Assembly: GCF_000143415.4 (NCBI RefSeq)
Contig: NW_003314268.1
Span: forward strand, 2,615,972 to 2,679,971
Direction: 5' to 3'
DNA length: 64,000 nt
From: Selaginella moellendorffii
Lineage: Eukaryota > Streptophyta > Lycopodiopsida > Selaginellales > Selaginellaceae
Shown: positions 10,157 through 21,953 of the stretch, in pieces
Position numbering within the stretch: position 1 is the first letter of the stretch
How the letters are laid out: each line of letters starts with the position of its first letter
Translations under genes and position numbers: made by a program
The notes under the pieces: model-generated
The model's input: the letters and a program-made list of their open reading frames with translations, nothing else
Databases searched by the model: none
What the model was told of the DNA's origin: nothing

Positions 10157-11908
10157 ATGGCTCGCAAAATCTCCACGCCACCGCCCCCGCCGCCTCATCG
10201 GGAGCACGCGAGGAGGACGCCGCCGCCCAAACCATCGCCAAAGAGGGCACCGACAACTTCATCTCCGCCACCAAAGAGGTCTCCACCGGCGCCAGCCAAG
10301 AGGCACAGTCATTCACCACCAAAGCCCACAGAGGGACATCACTCACCAGCAAAGCCACCACCGAGTTCTCCTGAGCATCATGGAGCTGGACATCCACCAC
10401 CGAGCTCTCCTGAGCATCATGGAGCTGGACATCCACCGCCGAGCTCTCCGCCCACCAAGGAACATCCAGCAGCAGAGCCAAACAGGCACCATGGACATCG
10501 ACGAGCTGGTGATGGAGCTGCTACAGGGCCGCCACCTTCTTCTTCGCCGCCCAACAAGGCCGACACTGTAACCTGGCGACCAAGGAGGGCCGGGCCGTCA
10601 TCGCCACCACCTTCGAGCATAATGTGGAACCCAAGGTCGCCATCGCCACCACCTTCGAGCATAACGTGGAACCCAAGGCCGCCATCGCCACCACCTTCGA
10701 CCATAACGTGGCAACCAAGGCCCCTTGGCTTGGACACCTCTCCGCCTACGGCGTCGTCAGCACCATCTTCAGCAGCAGCAGCAGCTGCAGCTGCATTCGT
10801 GGCATCACCTGGTGTGCTCGCGGCAGGCATCGTTATGCTCCTGCTCGCACTGGTAGCTATCGTCACTGGAGTCTGGATACTCTTGAAGAGGAGAAGGAAC
10901 AAGGTGCACAGCGACATCCACCACGACAACATCCTGGTGGAGGATGGCCATGAGCCTAGCGGTGGCAACAGCGGCAGCAGCAGCAACCAGCGGGAGCATC
11001 TCATTACCAAAGTGGAGCCTCGACCATCATCGCAGTTGAATGCCGGCAGGAAGAAGGCGGCTGCTGACCCCCTAATTCGCGAGCTCCTGAGGCCACCAAG
11101 GCGGCTGCCACCGTCTGCTCTTCCCGCTGGTGCTCGCCACAAGTCTGCATCCGGAAACGATCCACTCTTTCGTGCTGCTGATCCAGTGCATGGCCAGCAG
11201 GGAAGCCGGGGAAACGTCATTATGGAGGATCCTCTCGTCGTCTTTCCTGCGTATGAAGTTGACGAGCAGCCAAGGCTGTTCTCAGCCACTCCGGAGGATG
11301 ATCCACTTTTCTCGACTGGTGGCTACTCTCATCATCCAGCAGGCGAGAAAATGGCTGCAAACGAGCTCCCAGTGTGCATATCATCCCGATGCGACCGGGT
11401 TCCAGAGCAGTTTCATGGCCGGGAACAAGGACGAAAGGTGGCGGATCGTTCTGGCACCGTGTTCGATCCTGGAGATGTCGCAGCACTGGCAAAGAAGCGG
11501 GCTGAGATGGAGAAACAGATGCAGAAGTTCATCATGATGGAGCCCCGCATCCGGCCTTTTTTCCACAGGTTAGTAGTTTCTGCACTTGAGCTGACTGATG
11601 AAGCTGAATCGATCAGGAAGCGCGATGTGGAGAACAGCCCCGAGATCACGAGCGACGAGAACCTCGTCCGGAAGTTGACAGCCAATGATCCCAAGCGGGT
11701 CAAGAGTGATTTGGAGGTGGAGCCATCTGCTCCGGGGCACGCTTCTCTGACGGGTGAAAACGCCGATCAGGTACGAGCCTTTCTGTGAATTCTTCCACCT
11801 CTGAGAGAGACAGGGAACTTGACGAGGTACGTTTCTTCGAAGTCAATTTGTATAGATGCTACTCTTTGATTGCAGGCACTGCAAGAGACAAAACATAAGA
11901 ACAAGTAA
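10157..11908 (+). CDS. Pro-rich single-pass membrane protein (unit 2, intact)
   Basis: I propose three exons: 10157-11568, 11617-11770 and 11876-11908, giving 532 residues ending ALQETKHKNK. Residues 1-205 are Pro/Ser/His/Arg-rich, with two EHHGAGHPPPSSP repeats and three 14-residue repeats of the type PSPPPSSITWNPRP. An Ala run then leads to a transmembrane helix (about 220-245, GVLAAGIVMLLLALVAIVTG) followed by the stop-transfer sequence KRRRNK. The basic/acidic tail contains DPGDVAALAKKRAEMEKQMQ. The N-terminal half resembles the ectodomain of PERK-type receptor kinases, but there is no kinase domain and no classical signal peptide. The introns are supported because homologous copies vary in intron length (48, 49 and 57 nt). 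Function unknown; perhaps a wall-plasma-membrane linker. Confidence 0.75.
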
Positions 11909-12183
11909 AAAACAAATCGAATGAAGAGCGAAAGCTCGTCATTTATCTGGCCTTCTCTTCAGTCCCTTCTATGGGCTTGAGTAAGTCACAGGAAGGTCTT
12001 CCTCGCCTTTCATCGGGGTACAAAAGTTTAGGAGGAGCCATCAATCATCGATATACAATAGCCAGGATGATCACAAATTTATTTTGTTAATTTTTATTCT
12101 GTTTTTATGAAATCTAAACTATCGATGCTTGAGTCGGTGATAATATTATTGCACTAATAGATATTAGACAACACCAGAATTCG

Positions 12184-12679
12184 TACGGTGGTTTTCCTCA
12201 TGCAACTGAAATCAAATTTCACGGTGGTTTTGGTCGCAGGCCCCCAGAATGGCCATTTTGAAACGGTGTTTGTCATCGACAATGTTCTCCCTCGCGTGAC
12301 TCCCAGATTGTGGGAAGAGCCAAAGGATGTACATCAACGACGATTCCACCAACACCAACATCACAACCGGTTTGTTCTTGACATTCGTGGCTGTGTTCAA
12401 GGATGGGACGATGAGCATGCGCAGACAACAGCATCTTTTTTGAGCTCTCTATGACATAGTCCTAGGTGGCAATAGTGCCACCTCACTGTCTCTTGTATTG
12501 TACCTATCCTTGAGTTATCCTTGCCTGTTGTAGCTTTTGCATATCTCTTCAATCTTTGATGAAGATTGCGATAATTGCAGGCACCGGAGCTTACAGATTT
12601 GCGTCGGGGTATTTGCAGATCAGGAGCTACATGCTCATTCCACCGTTTTCGGCAATCTTGCGCTATTTAGTGTTAATTG
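12184..12679 (+). pseudogene. Dirigent-like pseudogene (unit 2)
   Basis: This is the same broken dirigent remnant as in unit 1, with the same frameshifts and only a few substitutions. The shared lesions show that it was already dead before the unit duplicated. Confidence 0.7.
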
Positions 12680-12737
12680 ATCATGTCAAAATTGAACGAG
12701 CCAAAAATGTATCTATATCTCCGAAGTCCCTCTTGTA

Positions 12738-13511
12738 GCTCAAACTCAAAGTTTGATAGAACCAAGTCAGTAGTCGAAATGGAAGACAAGAACTCTAGAG
12801 TATATATATTAGGAGTACATACACTGGAAGAATAGTGGTAAATGCTCTCTTCTCACTGGGAGGCTGTTGACAATATCTTGGGCAATCCAGCACCCAAACA
12901 GATTGATCATGCAGCAGTTAGTGATCAGTGACAGGACCAGAAAGTGGTCTATGCTTCAGCCATCCAGCATGGGAGGTATTATCCGTTTAAAATGAATTAA
13001 TTAACAATTATTTTCTGATATTAAATCTTGTTAAAGTAATAAATATTTGCAGCCTATCCTCCTCTCCATCACCATTATTTCGAGCTTTTGGGTTACATTC
13101 TTCCTTCAAAAGGCATTATCATATAACTTTCTAAAGTTTCCTTAATCTTAGATTTGCAGGAAGTAATCTCTATGTGTGGTATTTAATATTTTCACTAGCT
13201 TTACCAATTTTTACTGTCGTTTCATTCCCATTTGCTGCCTAAAATTTTTCCCAAAACCTTTAAAAGTTTATTGTAGTAGTACTGTTAAAGTTCATACTTT
13301 TATTTTTAGAGAATAATATACCATTTAAGTAGTGTCTTGTAAGATTTTGTTTAGTACTAAGTTTTATGAAAAATACAGAAAACCTGTTAGTGGATATACT
13401 TAGAATATCTATTCTGTGATTTTTAGTTTGAATACAAACCATATTTATAATCTAGTAGAAATTTAAATTTAGATAAGGTTGAATGCCCAATACCTTGCAG
13501 GAATTATGACA
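12738..13511. other. AT-rich spacer, unit 2
   Basis: This spacer is nearly identical to 3357-4130 and contains no credible gene. Confidence 0.6.
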
Positions 13512-13586
13512 ATTGGCTGGATCTAGTCTTCCATCACACGATAGTAATTCTCATCACATTTGCCAACTTTTCTCTGTGGTTTTTAA

Positions 13587-13889
13587 GGTCCAGATTTCCA
13601 TAACCAAGCTTCCAGAGATTGAAATCCACGCTGCCGAGTATGAATTCCCAGACGAGGCTTTGCCAACCGACTCCGGCTATCTCCCCATTGACGAGTCGCC
13701 TTTTTTACGTTTACTACGAAGCGAGCAAGCCAGACACCGAGCTGGAAATCTCACCGATTATGGTGTGGCTCAACGGCGGACCCGGTTGCTCCAGCTTGAT
13801 CGGTTGCTTCTACGAGCTCGGCCCATGGATTCTCCAAGAGAACTTCAGCTTGCAAAAAAATCCAGGAGCATGGAACCGAAGGTATCGTA
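13587..13889 (+). pseudogene. Serine carboxypeptidase-like 5' fragment (unit 2)
   Basis: This copy is identical in structure to the unit 1 fragment, with the same deletion after GYLPIDES and the same abrupt end. Confidence 0.85.
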
Positions 13890-14080
13890 GATTTTTGTTT
13901 TCGAAGTGACCGAAAGTTTTGTTTTGAACATATTTTGTCTATCCAGGTGTGAAATCCAAAAATTCTTTTGTTCGTCATGGTATAATCTAAGAACTTAGGT
14001 GCAATGTTTTGGACATGGACCATGAGGTTATCACTTTGATCGGGCGTGCTTCTACCATCTCGCAAGTGAAAAGAGGGTTG

Positions 14081-15014
14081 AGAGGAAACTCCACCGCCAT
14101 GTCCAGCTCGTGAATCTAATCGTCAAAGCATATGCCAGGTGTGGCAGCCTCCAAGATGCCCTTTCTGCCTTTCAAACGCTCGAGTGTCCCAACCAGCACT
14201 CTTGGAATATCCTGCTCTCGGGCTACGTCCGAAATGGAGGTATTGCCCAAGCGGAGGAGCTGTTTGGAGTCTTGCCATTGCGAGATCGAGTGACTTGGAA
14301 TACGCTGGTTGCAGCTTATGCTAATGCTGGGCATTTGCGTAAGGCAAAACAGCTGTTTGATACGATGCCGGACAGGGACATTGTTTCCTGGGCGTCACTT
14401 CTCCAGGCGTTTGTAAAGAAGGGAGATTTGAGCAGTGGAAAGAGGTTGTTTGATCTTATGCCCAGATGGAACGTTGTAGTCTTTAATTCCATGATATCTG
14501 GATTTGCAAACTTGGGTGATCTGTCCAGCGCCGAGAGTATGTTTGCATGGATCCCAGAAGCGACGCTCGTTACATGGACAACCATGGTGGCCGCGTTTTG
14601 CGAAAAGGGTCTAATAGCTAGAGCTAAAGACCTCTTCTCCAAAATGCCCGAAAGAAACATGCTAGCCTGCACTACCATGCTTGAAGCTTTTTCTCTGAAA
14701 GGTGATCTCACCGAAGCAAAGCGGGTCTTTGATTCCATGCCAGAGTGGCATCTTGTCTCGTTTACGGTGATGCTTCAGGCATATGGCAAAAGAGGGCATT
14801 TGGTAGAATGTATACGTTTGCTCCAAACCACGAGAAAAATGTGGTCTCCTACAATGCGGTGATTTCGGCATTTATTAACGCTGGAGACTTAGAGGGAGCC
14901 AAGTCTCGGTTTGGAACGTGATTTTAGCAGCGTATTCCCAAGCTGGAGATTTGGAGGAGGCAAGGAGGCTGTTCTCGGCAATGAGTCCTAGATCCACCTC
15001 CTTGACGGAGAAGA
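14081..15014 (+). pseudogene. PPR protein pseudogene (unit 2, plus strand)
   Basis: This copy of the unit 1 PPR pseudogene has the same frameshift. It also has a 217-bp deletion (after 14913) that removes about two PPR motifs and shifts the frame again. Confidence 0.85.
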
Positions 15015-15410
15015 GTGAATCTCTAGTGCAGTTCCTCACGTCGCAGGCCGTGATGACATCGATCCGCGCCAATGCACGCGCCATAGATCATCGCGATGAC
15101 TGGCTTGCGGCAAATCTCGGGCGAGAGATTCGGCGCCTACATCAGGTGGTTCCAAGACTCCCTCTCGGCGGCCGCGAGCGCCATCGCCATCGCCATGGGC
15201 CGAGGAAGAGGAAGAAGAGGATTTGGTGCTGAGGATGTTGGTGTCGATACCCGCGCAGAAATTGGAGCCATTCCCCGAGAGCAGCACCACGCGCACCTGT
15301 GGATCATCGTCCAGTGCTCGCAGCGATCGGGAGCTCGCGGAGGACGGCGTCGTCCAGGGCATTGCCCAGGTTGAGGAGGAGACGTGCTCCTCCACGCCCA
15401 TAGCCATCAA
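14986..15410 (-). pseudogene. Dienoyl-CoA isomerase-like fragment (unit 2)
   Basis: This is the second copy of the antisense crotonase-family fragment, with the same breakpoints against the PPR sequence as in unit 1. Confidence 0.75.
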
Positions 15411-15501
15411 GAACCCTAATTTTTTAATTTTAGCTCTTCAATCACGCAAAATCTTTGGGGGTTAAGAAAGTTTTTCTCTGAGTCTACAAGAATCCCATTC
15501 C

Positions 15502-15694
15502 TTGGATTATTCCAGAAGTTGTCTCTGTAATTGTCAACCTCCTTTAGATCCCTCCTTAGAACAGTCAAGTCCTGCAATAGATGCTAGAAAGTTAACCGAA
15601 ATTGCTCACAATTCTTCCCAAACCTCTTCGCTGGTGCACAAGCAAATTCATGTGAACGAATTTGCTGTTCATCAGTTAGATCACATCAGGTTGG
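15502..15694 (+). other. Possible captured exon, unidentified (unit 2)
   Basis: This is an unchanged copy of the open segment at 6338-6530. I do not recognise it. Confidence 0.3.
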
Positions 15695-15703
15695 TCAAAT
15701 TTT

Positions 15704-17307
15704 GTGTTTATGTTTCTTGCTTTTCCCTCTTCTTCCTTGGGTGCAGTGTGCTGTCCCAGTTCGAGCTGTTCGAAGGCCACGCATGAACGTTGGAAGGCAA
15801 GCTTTCTCTGGAATCCTGCTTTTGCAGATTCGACATGAGCACGTAGAGCGCCGAGTCCCATGGTTCCATCTCCAAGAGTTTCTCTGCGGCACGATGCAGC
15901 ATCGATGTTCTTGCCGCTGCCATGAACTTTGCAAGCGCTGATCAAGCTCTTCCACGCGAGGAAATGCGGCTGGAAGGGCATCACCAGCAGCAGACCTTCG
16001 GCCTCGGCAACCAGCCCGGCTCGTCCCAGCACTGCCATCGCCTGGAAGTGAATCACATGGAGAAATGCTGTACTCGGCCACCATAGATCGAAAGTAGTTG
16101 AGTGCCACTCGGAGCTTCCGCAAGTCAGGAGAATCGCCTGGAAACTTATCTCGTTTCTCGTCTCGCCCTCCATCGCCATGCTGTCAAAAACTCAGCGTGG
16201 CCATTCTGTGCGCAGCCATGGATCATCGCGTTCCGCGGCACAATGGAGAAGATGTTCCCAGCCTGCAAGAGATTCCCCCTTTGAGTGCTCGCGGCAATCC
16301 AGCTCGCTGTGTCTCTCACCAGCATGGCCGCGAAGAGCTCCCGCGCTGGACGAGGGCAATTGCTCTGGATGTAAGCTCCCAGCGTGTTTCACGCGACGCT
16401 ATCATGCTGTGGCATTTGGTCGAACAAGATGGCACCCGTGCAAAGCAATTGACGCCACCATTGCCGTCTAAGCGACGTGATCGCGCTGTGGCATCCGTGC
16501 AAACATCTTCATGGCTTCTTCGAGGTGGCCGTGGTTGGAGTAGGCCAAGATCATGTCAGTCCACACCACGTCGCCGGGGAGGTCGATCGAAGAAAATGCG
16601 AGCTTCTTCGAGCTGGTTTCTCTCGGCCAGTGTTGTGATATTGTCGACCACGATGCAACGTTCTTCTGTGGCACATTTTACTGAAAAACTCCTTGGCTGT
16701 TTCATTATGCTCAAGCTGGGGGACAAGAACAGTTCATCCCAGCTCGTTGGTTTCGGGGATTCCCATAAACAAACGTAGCGCGTCGTTAACAAGACCTTTT
16801 CTTGCATACCCAGTAACCATAACAGCCCAAGAAACTATGTTGTGTTCTAGCATTCCATCAAAGACCCTTGATCCATATGCCCGTTATAAGCATATACTGT
16901 AATTAGAGAGTTCCAGAAAACTACATCCCATTCTGGAACCTCATCAAACAATGCTCGGCATTCCTCCAAGTTTCCACGGTTTTCACAGGCCGTCATAAAA
17001 ATCATCCATGCAGAAACATCCCTTTGTGGCATCTGATCAAATGGCTCTATTTTGCTTCCTCAAGATACCCACTTTGGGCATAAGCGCCAAACAGCAAGTT
17101 CCAGGAGAATCTGTTGGGCTCGTGGATGCTGATAAACACCTGCCAATGCTCGATCCGCGCGCTCATAGAGTTGGATGAGAAGATTTGCGAGGTACCTGCT
17201 GGATTAGTGGTGGGTGCTCCCAAGGATGAGCGCGTGGCGCCTTGACGCAATTCGATGCAAGCTGTGAGAAGTTGCGCGTAGTATGCGCGCTGCTCTAGAT
17301 CGGCCAC
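15704..17307 (-). pseudogene. PPR protein pseudogene (unit 2, minus strand)
   Basis: This copy has the same broken PPR motifs and E-type motif as 6540-8140 and shares the main frame breaks. It has small local differences near 16880-17050. Confidence 0.85.
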
Positions 17308-17517
17308 CCGTGGTGAGGCGGGGGGACTACTGTCCGACCAGCAGGACCGGGCAGCACTGACTGCCGCGTTCTAGAGGCTTGAATCAGTACGTCTGCGTGG
17401 TAGTACAGGTGTTTCCCTGGATAGAGCTTTGATTTTTCAATGCCACTTTTTCTTCATCTCTCTCCTATTTAAAGGCGCTTTCAAAGAACAAGCCAAACTT
17501 TGCAAAACAATCCCTGA

Positions 17518-17658
17518 GAGGAAACTATCGATCACAGAGCCGCCATACCAGCGCCGTCCTCGAGGGCATCGGTGGCAGGGAGCGCCTTTGCAACATGGCG
17601 AGAACCGAAAACAACACCAAGCAAGCCTATGAAACAAAGAGTTCAACTTTGTTCTAGT
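17518..17658 (-). pseudogene. Second peptide-gene relic (unit 2)
   Basis: The signal-peptide core CLVLFSVLAML is readable without a start codon, as in unit 1. The upstream TATA context is retained. Confidence 0.5.
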
Positions 17659-17689
17659 ATATTCGAGAGAAGTGATTTGATCTGTGAGG

Positions 17690-18358
17690 CCGCTTGTATT
17701 TTTATAGCTCGAGGCAGCATACAATGCTTGAGTGGCCCCTCTTGGGACGGCATCTCTTTGTCCTTTAAAAGTTAGTCGAGGAAGTCGTTCCGTGTTTGTC
17801 AATTCCTTTTCTCTTCTGTAATGCTGGGACATAGAACAACACAGGAAGTGAAGCTGTGAATCCAGATGAGTAAAGACAACATTTCTAGTTTTTTCACAGT
17901 TTATATAATATATGAACTCATGCATCACCACGCGCTAGATTTCACTGCCACTGGGAAGAACAAAAATCCAAATAAATAGTTGGATCTTAACGATCTTTAG
18001 AACAGAAATGTGTGTTTCATTTCATTCTCGATCGAGAGAGGTTATACGTGGTTGGGGTATGTAATTGCTAAACTTTGTCTTGGACAAATTTGTCTCCACT
18101 ACTGCGTCATATTTCCATCTTGTTGCTTTTCCAATTTCATTGACAAAAATATATTTAATATTATATATAATATAAATTTGAGTCTAGATTATATGAAAAA
18201 AGTTCCTATATATTAAAAGTCCATACGTTGCAGAAAACGCACCATGTTTATCATTGACAGTCTCAGGGCACCAAACACGTGAATAGACTCCAAAACATCT
18301 TCGTTCACCTTTTCATGATTCGAGATTCGTTCCCGTGGTTCTTCGAGGCAATTCTTCA
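17690..18358. other. Spacer with relic promoter (unit 2)
   Basis: This is AT-rich sequence with the TATA context of the relic near 17700. It includes the approximately 190 bp absent from unit 1. No gene was seen. Confidence 0.5.
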
Positions 18359-18484
18359 GTGGAGGCCGCCACCCTCGATGGCAGCTGTTGTCATACCCGT
18401 ACCAATTGCATTGCGCGCAGCGAAATCCATCCCTCTGAAGCAGCGATGCGCCATCGCCTTGGTGATCCTCCCGACCTCCACTCC
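18359..18484 (-). pseudogene. Six-Cys peptide relic (unit 2)
   Basis: This is the same frame-broken relic as 8985-9110. Confidence 0.5.
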
Positions 18485-18803
18485 CACCGCTAGGTGTGCC
18501 TGGGCCTGGTTTTGACGCTCCAATCGAGTCTTATTGCTTGCCGATCATTGGAGCAATCGACTGGAAGTCGAGGGACTTGGAGGAAGGAGCAAGGGCAGAT
18601 TCAGACATTTTATATCAAGGCTTGGACAATTTATATTTTATTGCTGGAACTCATGCAATGCCATGCAGCATCGCACGATACAGAAAACACGTCATCAGTG
18701 TCTTTATTCTTGTTTCCAGACCCTTGGCACTGCAGAACGATGAAATCAAAGGCAATTACGATGCTGATTCTTAACTTGGCCTTACCCCGTGAAACTAGAG
18801 GTT

Positions 18804-19001
18804 TCAGTTGCGCCAGCAGCGATTGTTGCGCCAGCTCCAACCCCTCTGGCAACGGTGGCAACTGTTGTCATACCAATACCACCCCGACTGGCAGCGCTGG
18901 GCAGCAGCCTTTGCGATTCCTCCCACGTCCACGCCCATGGCCAGCATCGTCACAAATATGGCGAGTGCCAAAAACAACACGAAGAAAGCCTTGTTCTCCA
19001 T
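18804..19001 (-). CDS. Secreted Cys/Trp-rich repeat peptide (unit 3)
   Basis: This 65-residue copy matches unit 1 in its mature part. The only change is in the signal sequence (FVTMLAMG instead of FVMMLAMG), which stays hydrophobic. Both 14-residue Cys/Trp modules are intact. The TATA box is at 19061-19068. It is divergently paired with the Pro-rich gene at 19533. Confidence 0.78.
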   Translation of the reverse strand: MENKAFFVLFLALAIFVTMLAMGVDVGGIAKAAAQRCQSGWYWYDNSCHRCQRGWSWRNNRCWRN

Positions 19002-19060
19002 GCTTTGCTGCTTGTTCTATTAGAGAGAAGTGGTTTGATCTGTGAGGCAGGAGGGGCTCA

Positions 19061-19068
19061 TATTTATA
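19061..19068 (-). promoter_or_regulatory. TATA box of peptide gene (unit 3)
   Basis: TATAAATA on the minus strand, in the conserved CTCGAGC context, 60 bp upstream of the ATG. Confidence 0.75.
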
Positions 19069-19532
19069 GCTCGAGCCAGCACACAATGCTAGAGAGAGTT
19101 GTCGTGGGACGGCATTGCGTAGTCCTTATCTAATTTGGTTCCGTGTTTGAGAATTTCTTCTCGTTTCTATAATATCTCTCCAACCCTTCAAATGAGGATC
19201 ACAAATCGCCATGCTAGTTGAATATGGGACGGTTGAGATCATGTTAGATCGACGGCTTCGATTAATTAATACGACAGCCAAGATTTTACACACTGTACGG
19301 CTCAAATTGGTCCAGAAAGTTTTAAATGCACGGTCTAGATTGTACAAGAATGACTACTATTCTTCTATTTGTACGAAAATACCATTCGTTTACCGTACAC
19401 ATTAAGTACTTAGCTTTCAGACACTTTAATGCCCTAAGAAAGGGGAAGTAAGCAAGCGCGAGTGTTCTCTGGTAAGCAAGCGAGTTTGAGCTGAAATACT
19501 GCGACTTTCTCTGGTAAGCTTGATCTCTGACT

Positions 19533-21262
19533 ATGGCTCGCAAAATCTCCACGCCACCGCCCCCGCCGCCTCATCGGGAGCACGCGAGGAGGACGCCGCC
19601 GCCCAAACCATCGCCAAAGAGGGCACCGACAACTTCATCTCCGCCACCAAAGAGGTCTCCACCGGCGCCAGCCAAGAGGCACACAGAGGGACATCACTCA
19701 CCAGCAAAGCCACCACCGAGTTCTCCTGAGCATCATGGAGCTGGACATCCACCACCGAGCTCTCCTGAGCATCATGGAGCTGGACATCCACCGCCGAGCT
19801 CTCCGCCCACCAAGGAACATCCAGCAGCAGAGCCAAACAGGCACCATGGACATCGACGAGCTGGTGATGGAGCTGCTACAGGGCCGCCACCTTCTTCTTC
19901 GCCGCCCAACAAGGCCGACACTGTAACCTGGCGACCAAGGAGGGCCGGGCCGTCATCGCCACCACCTTCGAGCATAATGTGGAACCCAAGGTCGCCATCG
20001 CCACCACCTTCAAGCATAACGTGGAACCCAAGGCCGCCATCGCCACCACCTTCGAGCATAACGTGGCAACCAAGGCCCCTTGGCTTGGACACCTCTCCGC
20101 CTACGGCGTCGTCAGCACCATCTTCAGCAGCAGCAGCAGCTGCAGCTGCATTCGTGGCATCACCTGGTGTGCTCGCGGCAGGCATCGTTATGCTCCTGCT
20201 CGCACTGGTAGCTATCGTCACTGGAGTCTGGATACTCTTGAAGAGGAGAAGGAACAAGGTGCACGACCACGACGACATCCTGGTGGAGTATGGCCATCAG
20301 CCTAGCGGTGGCAACAGCGGCAGCAGCAGCAACCAGCGGGAGCACCTCATTACCAAAGTGGAGCCTCGACCATCATCGCAGTTGAATGCCGGCAGGAAGA
20401 AGGCGGCTGCTGACCCCCTAATTCGCGAGCTCCTGAGGCCACCAAGGCGGCTGCCACCGTCTGCTCTTCCCGCTGGTGCTCGCCACAAGTCTGCATCCGG
20501 AAACGATCCACTCTTTCGTGCTGCTGATCCAGTGCATGGCCAGCAGGGAAGCCGGGGAAACGTCATGATGGAGGATCCTCTCGTCGTCTTTCCTGCGTAT
20601 GAAGTTGACGAGCAGCCAAGGCTGTTCTCAGCCACTCCGGAGGATGATCCACTCTTCTCGACTGGTGGCTACTCTCATCATCCAGCAGGCGAGAAAATGG
20701 CTGCAAACGAGCTCCCAGTGTGCATATCATCCCGATGCGACCGGGTTCCAGAGCAGTTTCATGGCCGGGAACAAGGACGAAAGGTGGCGGATCGTTCTGG
20801 CACCGTGTTCGATCCTGGAGATGTCGCAGCACTGGCAAAGAAGCGGGCTGAGATGGAGAAACAGATGCAGAAGTTCATCATGATGGAGCCCCGCATCCGG
20901 CCTTTTTTCCACAGGTTAGTAGTTTCTGCACTTGAGCTGACTGATGAAGCTGAATCGATCAGGAAGCGCGATGTGGAGAACAGCCCCGAGATCACGAGCG
21001 ACGAGAACCTCGTCCGGAAGTTGACAGCCAATGATCCCAAGCGGGTCAAGAGTGATTTGGAGGTGGAGCCATCTGCTCCGGGGCACGCTTCTCTGACAGG
21101 TGAAAACGCCGACCAGGTACGAGCCTTTCTGTATCCTGGTGAATTCTTCCACCTCCGAGAGAGACAGGGAACTTGACGAGGTACGTTTCTTCAAAGGCAA
21201 TCTCTATAGATGCTACTCTTTGATTGCAGGCACTGCAAGAGACAAAACATAAGAACAAGTGA
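19533..21262 (+). CDS. Pro-rich single-pass membrane protein (unit 3, intact)
   Basis: I propose three exons: 19533-20914, 20963-21116 and 21230-21262, giving 522 residues. The domain order is the same as in unit 2: Pro-rich repeats, Ala run, transmembrane helix, basic stop-transfer sequence, acidic/basic tail. The juxtamembrane tail reads KVHDHDDILVEYGHQPSGG, unlike units 1 and 2 (KVHSDIHHDNILVEDGHEPS) but identical to the inverted copy at 31079-32735. Like unit 1 it lacks the SHSPPKP insertion. If the second intron were retained the protein would end in GEFFHLRERQGT instead of ALQETKHKNK. Confidence 0.75.
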
Positions 21263-21537
21263 AAAACAAATAGAATGAAGAGCGAAAGCTCGTCATTTAT
21301 CTGGCTTTCTCTTCAGTCCCTTCTATGTGCTTGAGTAAGTCACAGGAAGGTCTTCCTGGCCTTTCATCGGGGTACAAAAGTTTAGGAGGAGCCATCGATC
21401 ATCGATATACAATATCCAGGATGATCACAAACTGATTTTGTTAATTTTTATTCTGTTTTTATGAAATCTAAACTATCGATTCTTGAGTCGGTGATAATAT
21501 TATTGCACTAATAGATATTAGACAACACCAGCATTCG

Positions 21538-21953
21538 TACGGTGGTTTTCTCATGCAACTGAAATCAAATTTCACGGTGGTTTTGGTCGCGGAATGGCCA
21601 TTTTGATGCGGTGTTTGTCATCGATGATGTTCTCCCTCGCGTGACTCCCAGATTGTAGGAAGAGCCAAAGGGATGTACATTCCACCAACACCAACATCAC
21701 AACCGGTTTGTTCTTGACATTCGTGGCTGTGTTCAAGGATGGGACGATGAGCATGCGCAGGCAACAGCATATTTTTTGAGCTCTCTATGACATGATCCTA
21801 GGTGGCAGTAGTGCCACCTCACTGTCTCTTGTATTCTAGCTATCCTTGAGTCATCCTTGCCCATTGTAGCTTTTGCATATCTCTTCAATCTTCAATGAAG
21901 ATTGCAATAATTGCAGGCATTTTCGGCAATCTTGCTATTTAGTGTTAACTGAT
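21538..21953 (+). pseudogene. Dirigent-like pseudogene (unit 3)
   Basis: This is a further-decayed copy with small deletions that remove part of the PQNGHF and PKGMY regions. The tract near 21720-21760 (FVAVFKDGTMSM-like) is still recognisable. Confidence 0.65.

Larger units (their letters stand above)
9339..18712. repeat. Tandem segmental repeat, unit 2
   Basis: This is the second copy of the 9.34-kb unit, with the same gene order and orientation as unit 1. It carries the intact version of the Pro-rich membrane protein gene. Near its end it keeps about 190 bp (about 17990-18190) that unit 1 lacks. The same stretch recurs near 54.5 kb and, inverted, near 60.1-60.3 kb, so unit 1 has probably lost it. 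Confidence 0.95.

Noticed and set aside
10417-11289. A 290-residue ORF antisense to the unit 2 Pro-rich gene (similar ones in the other copies)
   Set aside because: It is the complement of a GC-rich, repeat-bearing coding region. It changes with every indel that keeps the sense frame and has no recognisable domain.
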